From contig NZ_MCGQ01000023.1 in the NCBI RefSeq assembly GCF_002242805.1, positions 186,421 through 250,420 on the forward strand: a stretch of DNA of 64,000 nt. Direction: 5' to 3'. The stretch comes from Streptomyces diastatochromogenes (lineage in GTDB: Bacteria > Actinomycetota > Actinomycetes > Streptomycetales > Streptomycetaceae). The notes under the pieces are model-generated. The model was given only the letters and a program-made list of their open reading frames with translations. It did no database searches and had not been told where the DNA came from. The number at the start of each line of letters is the position of its first letter. The stretch's first letter is position 1. The translations under genes and the position numbers were made by a program. Below are positions 41,130-48,579 of the stretch, one piece after another.

Positions 41130-43084
41130 GTGCACGCATACGCCTGCACCCTGCCGGACCCGTCCTCCTCGCCCTCGCCGCCGCCGGAACCGTACTGGCG
41201 GCACCGAGCGCCACCGCTTCCCCGCCGGAGCCGTCGTCCCGCGCCGACCTGCGCGCGGACGTGAACCGTGACGGGCAGGTGGACATCAGCGGCACCACCG
41301 ACGAGACGGGTGAGGACTCCTGGTCCGTCGGACGCGGAGCGGTCTATCTGCCCAACCTCGACGACGACACCAAGCGGTGCCCGGTCACCGGTCCCGGCGG
41401 CAGACGGCTGTCCGACGCCGAGCTGGCCGCCTGCGACGACGGCGCCGACAAGAAGGTCAACGGCGCCGCGGACGCCGCCGACCTCGCCCGGGTCCGCTCC
41501 GTCCCGATGCCGGATCTCGCGGCGGACGCCAGGGGCAGCCTGAAGATCACCACGGGAGCCGGGCACACCCACGTCTTCCTGAAGCACTCCGGCACCTGGG
41601 TCCTGGTCACGCCCCGGACCCGGCTGACCGCGGCCGAGCTGCGCTCCGGCGTGGAGTTCGGCGTCGAGGCCACCGACGTGATCCGGGACAGCGCGAAGTG
41701 GGACGGCCGTGCGGTGATCCGGCTGACCGTGAGGTCCGCCGGCGGATCCACCTCGGACTCGGTCACCCTGCGGGTCGCACCGCTTCTGACGCAGCATCAC
41801 CTGCAGGACACCCAGCAGGTGATGGTCACCAAGGTCCGGGGCGGGGGCGCGTACGGGCGCCTGCAGCGGAAGTTCGTCAAGGACCTGGGGAAGGAGGTGA
41901 CGAAGGCCGGCATCACCAAGCCGCTGGTCACGTTCGACAAGTACGGGGACCCCTGGGCCCAGGACTTCGTGGAGCCGGCCTACGTCAGCATGACGGGTCC
42001 GGGCGGCCACCGGCAGGTGATGCGGGTGCTGCTGCGCTCCGCGCAGCTGGACCGGGAGGCGGGCCGGGAGCTGTTCGAGAAGGTGCGCGGCCGGAACATC
42101 GGCGTCGTCCAGGTCACCGACCGGGCCCGCCCGGACGACTGGTCGCTCAACTCCATGGGCAACCTGGAGACCATCCCGCCCTACGCGCACGGCGGGCGCT
42201 CGTTCCCGGCCGGACGCATCATCATGGGCCGCCGCAAGGACAGCGGGGCGCGCCCGTCGAAGGCGATGCGCACGCTGCTCAGGTCACAGGGCCTGCAGGA
42301 CCCGCTGCTGCTCGACACCTCCTGGCTGGGCGTCGGCCACGTCGACGAGTTCGTGCAGTTCCTGCCGGCCGGCACCCCGCGAGGCTGGCGGATCGGCATC
42401 GCCGACCCGACGTCCGGGCTGCGGCTACTGCGCGACGCGCGGCGCGACGGCCACGGCAGGACGAAGATGTTCTCCGTCCCGGGCCTGAACGGCGAACCGG
42501 CGCCGAAGGAGACCATCGACCAGGCGCTCGCCTCCCGGCACCTGGTGGCCGACAACGAGATGGCCGCGCGGCGCATCGCGGCCAACCTGGAGATCCTGAA
42601 GCGGGAGACGGGCATCACCGACGACGAGGTCGTCCGGGTACCCGCCCTGTACACGCGCGAGTCGGAGGCGCAGAACGGCCGCGGACGGCCCGTTCCCGTA
42701 CCCCGCCTGACGCGCCTGGGCGCCGGCTCCGCCCTCGCGGACGCGCTCCGGGAACACGGCCGGCAGAAGTGGCTCGCCGGGAAGGGGCCCAATGCGCGTG
42801 CGGCGGCTCCCGCGACGGTGACGACCAGCGCGTACGTCCCCGGAGCGGTCAACGGTGTACTCCTCGGCCGCGACCGCTATCTGGCCCCGCGTCAGTGGGG
42901 GCCCGTCATCGGCGGCAAGGACATCTTCACGGAGGCGGTCACGGCCACGTACCGGCAGGCCGGCCTGAAGGTGTCGTACATCGACGACTACTACACGTAC
43001 CACCTGGGCATGGGCGAGGTGCACTGCGGCACCAACACCCTGCGCGACGCGTCGGCCGCGTGGTGGCAGCTCCCGCGGAAATAA
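41120..43084 (+). CDS. Secreted protein-arginine deiminase
   Basis: 654 aa with signal peptide (ALAAAGTVLAAPSATASP). Residues 38-60 hold a short dockerin-like RADVNRDGQVDI loop. The C-terminal PAD catalytic domain keeps the residues of eukaryotic peptidyl-arginine deiminases: Asp282 in AQDFVEP, His407 and Asp409 in GVGHVDEFVQF, and nucleophile Cys636 in GEVHCGTNTLR. It would convert protein arginine to citrulline outside the cell, probably with calcium. It lies 89 bp after the Dap/NRPS operon behind a hairpin, so a link to that pathway is uncertain. Confidence 0.9.
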   Translation: MRSRARIRLHPAGPVLLALAAAGTVLAAPSATASPPEPSSRADLRADVNRDGQVDISGTTDETGEDSWSVGRGAVYLPNLDDDTKRCPVTGPGGRRLSDAELAACDDGADKKVNGAADAADLARVRSVPMPDLAADARGSLKITTGAGHTHVFLKHSGTWVLVTPRTRLTAAELRSGVEFGVEATDVIRDSAKWDGRAVIRLTVRSAGGSTSDSVTLRVAPLLTQHHLQDTQQVMVTKVRGGGAYGRLQRKFVKDLGKEVTKAGITKPLVTFDKYGDPWAQDFVEPAYVSMTGPGGHRQVMRVLLRSAQLDREAGRELFEKVRGRNIGVVQVTDRARPDDWSLNSMGNLETIPPYAHGGRSFPAGRIIMGRRKDSGARPSKAMRTLLRSQGLQDPLLLDTSWLGVGHVDEFVQFLPAGTPRGWRIGIADPTSGLRLLRDARRDGHGRTKMFSVPGLNGEPAPKETIDQALASRHLVADNEMAARRIAANLEILKRETGITDDEVVRVPALYTRESEAQNGRGRPVPVPRLTRLGAGSALADALREHGRQKWLAGKGPNARAAAPATVTTSAYVPGAVNGVLLGRDRYLAPRQWGPVIGGKDIFTEAVTATYRQAGLKVSYIDDYYTYHLGMGEVHCGTNTLRDASAAWWQLPRK

Positions 43085-43123
43085 TCGATCGCACGAGCGA
43101 ATCGGCCAGGGCACAATCCACGG

Positions 43124-44703
43124 ATGCACATCACCGCGGACCACCTGCTCTCCGCGCTCGAACCACTGCCGTTCCCTGCCCGCCTGTCCCTGACCGCGAG
43201 AACCGCGCACGGGCTGGCGGGCAGCGAGCAACTCGCCCCGCTGCTCACCGACCTGGACGCGCGCGGGCCGTACGAGCGGCGGCTCGCGGCGCTGGCCGCC
43301 TTCGCCGCACAGGACGCCGGCTTCCTCGCCGCACAGGACGCCGGCTTCCTCGCCGCGCGGCTGGCCGACCCCGACCCGGTCGTCGCCGGATGCTGGGACG
43401 CGCCCTCGCGATGCGGTTCAAGGACGACGGTGAGACGGTCGTCGCCGAGGGCGCGCTCGCCGCGCTGCCCTGGACCGACCGGCCGCGGCAGGCCCTGCCG
43501 GTTCTGCTGGAGCAGGCGGGCGGAGACCGGGCGAGGGTCGCGGTGTACGCGGCGGAACGCGCCGCCCGCTTCACCGCCCCGTCCGAACTCGGCCTGCAGC
43601 TCGGCCCGTTGCTGACCGGTGAGCGGTCCGCGAAGGTGACCTCCCGCAAGGAGGCCGTACGGCTCGCCGCCCGCTTCCTGCCTCCTGAGCAGGCTGTGAC
43701 GTTGCTGGCTCGCGCCTTCCACGCCCCCGACCGCCACCCTGACGTGCGGTCCGCCGTCGTTCGCGCACTGCCGCCGCTGCTCGGCATGCCCGAGGCCTGG
43801 GACCTCCTGCGGGACGCCGCCCCCGCCGTGCCGGAGGCTCTCCTGCACGTCACCCCTTGGGAGCTGGGCGAGTCACACCGCGGCCCGTACGCCGTCCTGG
43901 TCGACGCGGCGTACGACGCCTGCCTGGCGTCGGCCGAAGGCTTCGCGGGCTACGGCGCACTGCAGGCCGTGGGCGTGTGGACCCGTTTCGCCCCCCGCCT
44001 GGCCGACCGGCTCTCCCGTACGGTCTGCGATCTCGGCAGCCGTACGCACTGGCAGTACGCGGCGTGGGTGCTGCGCGACCTGGCCGTCTCCGACCTCCCG
44101 CATCCCGTCGGTGGTGCGGCACCGGGCAGCGTGTTCCACGGTGCGGTGGCCGGGTTGATGGCCGCCCTGCGCGAACCCGAGGGCGGCTGCGACGCGTTGG
44201 AGCACCGGGACCTGCCCGCCCTGCAGCGGCTGCGGACCCTGGTGTCGCTGGGGTCCCGCGAGTCCGTGCCGCCCGAGCTGCTCGCGGCGCTCGTCGGGCA
44301 GCTGGCGCCGGAGCCGCTGCTGACGGCCGAACGCGCGGAGCTGCTGGGCCGGATGGTCGACCGCGCCTCGGAACCGGCCGCGCTCCTCGGACGCCTGCAG
44401 GACCTGGCGGACGCCCTGGAAGGCGCCGGAGTGACCGTCGCGGCGCAGACCGCCGCCCGGTTGCGGGCTTCCTGGACACGCCCCGCGCCGTCGCAGGACA
44501 CCGGGGCCGTTCTGGCGGCGGCCGGCCGGCTGGCCCGGGACGGCGGCGCCGCCACCGGCCTCCTGGCCCTCGCGCTGGTCACCGCAACGGGCGGCAGCCT
44601 CGGCTGGCCGGAGGAGTGGCGGTCCCTGCTGCGCCTGCTCCGCAGGCACGCGCAGCCCGATGTACGTCAGGAGGCGTACCGGACGGTGACGGAGTCGGAG
44701 TGA
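43124..44703 (+). pseudogene. HEAT-repeat-like helical protein, frameshifted
   Basis: The ATG opens an Ala/Leu-rich helical ORF (HITADHLLSALEPLPFPARLSL) that stays coherent to about residue 90 (LADPDPVVAG). The matching continuation (LGRALAMRFKDDGETVVAEGAL onward, to QPDVRQEAYRTVTESE) lies one base back, so a base is missing near 43385-43395. Joined, it is about 526 aa of repeated helical pairs as in HEAT/ARM scaffold proteins. An in-frame 24-bp tandem duplication precedes the shift. Function not recognised; cytoplasmic. True decay and sequencing error are both possible. Confidence 0.7.
43304..43351. repeat. 24-bp perfect tandem duplication
   Basis: Two identical 24-bp units (43304-43327 and 43328-43351) repeat the octapeptide AAQDAGFL in frame inside the HEAT-like gene, just upstream of its frameshift. 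Confidence 0.95.
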
Positions 44704-44728
44704 CGGCCCCGTCGGGCGGGGGCACCGG

Positions 44729-45895
44729 CTACCGGCCCCAGATCCTTCGGTAGGCGTCCCGGTAGCCCGGTGGGTCCCAGGTCGTCGTGGCGTCGCTGTT
44801 GGCGGCCGTGGCCAGGTGGACGGGGGCGACATAGCCACTGGCGGGCCGGCCGGAGAAGGCGCGGTTGAACTCGTCGATGATCTGCCAGCCCTGGAGGGTC
44901 AGCGGCTCGGGAACCGTGGCCGCCTGGTACTGCCGGGTCTCGATGCGCTGGAAGGCGGACGGGTCGCCGTCACCGGCACCGATGTTGTAGGGCGGGCCGG
45001 AGCCCTTCCGGCCGGCGGCGCGGAACGCCGGGGCGGCATCGGCGAAGTACAGGTCGTTGATGGCGACGGAGTGGGTCCACCTGTTCCGGAAGCGGGAGAG
45101 GAGGGACGAGACCTCCCGCGGGGTACGGCTGCTCGCGTCCGAGATGGGGATGTTCTCGTACGCGAGCAACCGCACGCTCGGACAGGTGGCGAGTTCCTTG
45201 CGGATCAGCTCGGACTTGTCCTTGGCGAACGGGATCGAGGCGTCGGTGATGAGCACGACCCCGGCGCGGCCGTCGGAGTCCACGATGATCCACTGTCCGC
45301 TGATGGCCGCCACGTCCTCGACCCGGGTCGTGACGTTGGTGAAGAGCGGGGGCCGTCGGCTGGGGCCGGGGGCGGCGAGCGCGTGCCAGCCGACGAGCGG
45401 GATGCGCCGCGCGCGGGCCTGGGCCACCTGCTGCGAGGTCGAGTTGGGGTCGAAGCCGCCGATGACGATGCCCGAGGGCTTGAGGGTCACGGCCTGGCTC
45501 ATGGCCGCCTGAATGCCGGCGGGGGTGCCTCCGCCGTCGATCACCCGGACGTTCCAGCCGATGACGCGCGCGGCCTCCCGTACGCCCTTGGCGGCGCCCG
45601 CGACTCCGGGATTGGTCATGGTCTGGGCGACGAAGACGACGTTCTTGCCTGACACCGCCCGGGGGCCGGTCGTCGGTCCGCCCCAGGGAATGTCCGTCTT
45701 CTCCGCGGTTTCGACCGCGGCCCGGGCCTCGGCGTGGACCGCGGGGCAGCCGGCCGGGCCGGTGGTGGAGCCTCCCCGGACGTCAGAGGAGCCGTGTTGG
45801 CAGCCGGCAAGGGTGGCTGCCGCCGCTGCCAGCAGGGCTGCGGCGGTGTACCGGGCCCTGCCGAGGCCGCGGCCGGCCTTGCGGGTGCCGTACAC
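44729..45895 (-). CDS. Sugar-type ABC transporter lipoprotein receptor
   Basis: 388 aa from a GTG after GAGGAG. Lipoprotein signal with lipobox TLAGC near residue 32. Periplasmic-binding fold of the RbsB/ribose type: KNVVFVAQTMTNPGVAGAAKGV, NVRVIDGGGTPAGIQAAMSQAVTLK (over-long helix), PSGIVIGGFDP, GVVLITDASIPFAKDK. It captures a ligand, probably a sugar or AI-2-like molecule, and passes it to the permease and ATPase encoded upstream on the same strand. The large insertion of Arg/Pro residues in PGPSRRPPLF is unusual. Ligand unknown. Confidence 0.88.
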   Translation of the reverse strand: MYGTRKAGRGLGRARYTAAALLAAAAATLAGCQHGSSDVRGGSTTGPAGCPAVHAEARAAVETAEKTDIPWGGPTTGPRAVSGKNVVFVAQTMTNPGVAGAAKGVREAARVIGWNVRVIDGGGTPAGIQAAMSQAVTLKPSGIVIGGFDPNSTSQQVAQARARRIPLVGWHALAAPGPSRRPPLFTNVTTRVEDVAAISGQWIIVDSDGRAGVVLITDASIPFAKDKSELIRKELATCPSVRLLAYENIPISDASSRTPREVSSLLSRFRNRWTHSVAINDLYFADAAPAFRAAGRKGSGPPYNIGAGDGDPSAFQRIETRQYQAATVPEPLTLQGWQIIDEFNRAFSGRPASGYVAPVHLATAANSDATTTWDPPGYRDAYRRIWGR

Positions 45896-45939
45896 GGGAA
45901 CTCCTCTCAGGTGAAGGCGAGTGGGAGGACGCGGCGCGA

Positions 45940-46983
45940 TCACGGGGGTGGGGGCGGCGCGGAGGGCAGGTCGCGGGCGGCGGTGCCGACGCGCAGGCGG
46001 CGGCGAGCGGAGTAGCCCGCCAGGCCGACGGCGAGGAGCAGGGTGCCGCCGTAGAACAGCGGGGTCGTCCAGAAGTCACCGCCCAGCTGGGCGATGCCGG
46101 TGAGACCCACGGCCAGGACGGTGACGGCGACGAGCGTGCCCAGGGGGTTGGCGCGGCCGGGTCTGACGGCGGTGGAGCCGAGCAGGGCGCCGGCGAAGGC
46201 GGGCAGCAGGTAGTCCAGGCCGACGCTCGGGTTGCCGACCTGCAGCTGCGCCGCGAGCAGCACCCCGGCGAAGCCGGTGATCAGCCCCGATGCGGTGAAG
46301 GCGTAGACGGTGTACTTGCGGGTCGGGATGCCGAGCAGGTCGGCGGCGCGCGGATTGGATCCGACGACGTACAGACTGCGGCCGAGGGGCAGCCGCTCCA
46401 GGACCAGCCAGAGGACGGCGACGAGGGCCAGCACGTAGAAGGCGGGAACGGGCAGGCCGAGGAACGTGGAGTCGTAGACGTCGATGAACCCCGTGGGGAG
46501 TCCTCCGGGGCCCGGGACGATGCGGGCGCCGCCGGTGACCCATCCGGTCACGGCGTACAGCATGCTGCCGGTTCCGAGGGTGGCGATGAAGGAGTCGATC
46601 TGCCCGAACTCGACGATGACGCCGTTGAGGACACCCACGACGCCCGCTCCGACGAGGACCGCGAGGCAGGCGAGCGGCCACGGCCAGTGTCCGTCGACGA
46701 TCAGCTTCAGCACCATGACGTGCGCGAGACCGAGGCCGTAGCCGATGGAGAGGTCGAACGCCCGGGTCACGATGGGGACCATGGCGGCGAGCGCGAGGAT
46801 GGCCGGGATCGACTGGGTGGCCAGGATCGCGTTGATGGTCTCCCGGGTGGGGAAGGTGCCGGGCAGGGCGAGGGAGAAGACCAGGAAGAGCAGGGCCGTC
46901 AGAGCCAGCAGGCCGTAGGCGGCGGCGAAGTGGCCGCCCGGTCGGGGCCGGCGCGGTCGGGGCGGGGAGGGCGAGCCGGTCAC
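45940..46983 (-). CDS. RbsC-type ABC transporter permease
   Basis: 347 aa with 9-10 membrane helices. BPD_transp_2 family pattern: FPTRETINAILATQSIPAILALAAMV, DLSIGYGLGLAHVMV, VVGVLNGVIVEFGQIDSFIATLGTGSM, and GSNPRAADLLGIPTRKY (the loop contacting the ATPase). Its GTG overlaps the ATPase stop. It forms the channel of the sugar-type importer with the neighbouring ATPase and receptor. Pro-rich tail at the C-terminus. Confidence 0.92.
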   Translation of the reverse strand: MTGSPSPPRPRRPRPGGHFAAAYGLLALTALLFLVFSLALPGTFPTRETINAILATQSIPAILALAAMVPIVTRAFDLSIGYGLGLAHVMVLKLIVDGHWPWPLACLAVLVGAGVVGVLNGVIVEFGQIDSFIATLGTGSMLYAVTGWVTGGARIVPGPGGLPTGFIDVYDSTFLGLPVPAFYVLALVAVLWLVLERLPLGRSLYVVGSNPRAADLLGIPTRKYTVYAFTASGLITGFAGVLLAAQLQVGNPSVGLDYLLPAFAGALLGSTAVRPGRANPLGTLVAVTVLAVGLTGIAQLGGDFWTTPLFYGGTLLLAVGLAGYSARRRLRVGTAARDLPSAPPPPP

Positions 46984-48494
46984 GAGGTGGTCGTGGTTCC
47001 GGAGCCGGGCAGGGCGGAGGCGGCCCGGGTGAGCCCGGAGACCGTCAGGTCCGCACCGCTCAGCTCGGCCGTCAGGGATCCGCGGACGAAGACCAGGGCG
47101 CGTCTGCACACATGGGTGACCTCCTCGAAGTCGGTGGAGACGAGCAGGGCCCCGAGGCCGGCGGCCAGGGCCTGGTCGAGCAGGCGGTGGACCGTGGTCC
47201 GGGCACCGATGTCCACGCTCGCCGTCGGCTCCTCCAGGATCAGCAGCCGCAGGCCCGCGCCCAGCCACCGGCCGATCATGACCTTCTGCTGGTTGCCGCC
47301 GGACAGGGTGGCGATGGGCGCCTCGCTGTCGCGGGGACGCACCGAGAAACGGTCGATCAGGACGGTGGCGGCGGCGCGTTCCAGGCGGGGGCTGATCCAG
47401 CTCAGCGCCGGCCGGCCGGCCGCGCGGGGGTTGGCCATGAGGTTCTCCCGTACCGTCAGTTCGGCGGCACAGCCCTCCCCTTGCCGGTCGGCGGACACGA
47501 GGCCGACACCGAGGCCCACGGCGTCCACGACGCTGCGGGGGTGGTAGGGCCGGCCGCCCAGCAGCACCCGCCCGTCGAGCAGGGGCCGGGCGCCGGCCAG
47601 GGCCCGGCCCAGGTCCAGGTGTCCGGCGCCCGTCAGTCCGACCAGGCCCAGGACTTCGCCGGCCCCGAGTTCCAGGCTGACCGGTCCCACGCCGGGGGTG
47701 CGTACCCGGTCGAGGGTCAGGACGGCCGGGCCCTCGGCACGGACTCTGGCGGGGTGGAAGTCCGCCGGTTCCGCACCGACGATGTCGCGCACCAGGCGGG
47801 CGGGGCTGTGTCCCGCCACCGGGCCGTGGCTGACGAGACGGCCGTCGCGCAGGACGGCGAAGGTGTCGGCCACCTCGTACACCTCGTCGAGGCGGTGGGT
47901 GACGTAGAGGACGCCGTGTCCCCTCTCGCGCAGGGTGTGCAGGACGCCGAAGAGCCGGGCGCAGTCCACCGCGGGGAGACGGGCGGTCGGCTCGTCGAGG
48001 ACGATGAGCTTCGCCCGGGCCGCGAGGGCTCGGGCGATGGCGACCAACGAGCGCTCGGCGGGGGCAAGTTGGGCGACGGTCGCTTCCGGGTCGAGATGTG
48101 CCGCGACGATCCGCAGGGCGTCGGTGCAGCGCTCCCTGGTCTGCCGCCACGAGATCAGTCCGGCGCGGCGGGGGTATCCGGTGCCCAGCGCGATGTTCTC
48201 GGCGACCGTCATCCACTCCACCAGGCCGAGGTCCTGGTGGATGAAGGACATGCTGCGGGACGCCTCCCGGGTGCCGAGCGGGTGCCCGGCCACGGTGATC
48301 TGTCCCGCGTCGGCGTGATGGACGCCCGCGAGCACCTTGATGAGGGTGGACTTTCCGGCGCCGTTGGGGCCGAGGAGGGCGAGGACACTGCCGGCCTGGA
48401 CGTCGAGGTCGACCCCGGCCAGCGCGACGGTTCCGCCGAAGCGCTTGCCGAGCCCGCGGACACGGACCAGGGGTGGAGCGTCGTGCACGGACAT
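46980..48494 (-). CDS. RbsA-type double ABC ATPase
   Basis: 504 aa with two nucleotide-binding halves. First half: Walker A GPNGAGKST, signature replaced by LAPAERSLVAIARAL, Walker B LIVLDEPT. Second half: degenerate Walker A GLTGAGHLDLG without Lys, intact signature LSGGNQQKV, Walker B LLILEEPT. This asymmetry is normal for RbsA/XylG ATPases. It powers the permease and receptor genes that follow in the operon. An AT-rich stretch at 48520-48560 probably holds the operon promoter. Confidence 0.93.
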   Translation of the reverse strand: MSVHDAPPLVRVRGLGKRFGGTVALAGVDLDVQAGSVLALLGPNGAGKSTLIKVLAGVHHADAGQITVAGHPLGTREASRSMSFIHQDLGLVEWMTVAENIALGTGYPRRAGLISWRQTRERCTDALRIVAAHLDPEATVAQLAPAERSLVAIARALAARAKLIVLDEPTARLPAVDCARLFGVLHTLRERGHGVLYVTHRLDEVYEVADTFAVLRDGRLVSHGPVAGHSPARLVRDIVGAEPADFHPARVRAEGPAVLTLDRVRTPGVGPVSLELGAGEVLGLVGLTGAGHLDLGRALAGARPLLDGRVLLGGRPYHPRSVVDAVGLGVGLVSADRQGEGCAAELTVRENLMANPRAAGRPALSWISPRLERAAATVLIDRFSVRPRDSEAPIATLSGGNQQKVMIGRWLGAGLRLLILEEPTASVDIGARTTVHRLLDQALAAGLGALLVSTDFEEVTHVCRRALVFVRGSLTAELSGADLTVSGLTRAASALPGSGTTTTS

Positions 48495-48579
48495 CTCCGG
48501 AGGTTCGACCTGGTTGGTTCAGCCCATGTATGTAAGGGATATTAACGGGCAAGTTACAGAATTTCGGGTCAGCGGGCCG

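Noticed and set aside
38724..41204. 826-codon minus-strand frame across the dioxygenase, sbnB and sbnA genes
   Set aside because: It is antisense to three recognised enzymes, low in complexity and without conserved motifs; a GC-skew artefact of third positions.
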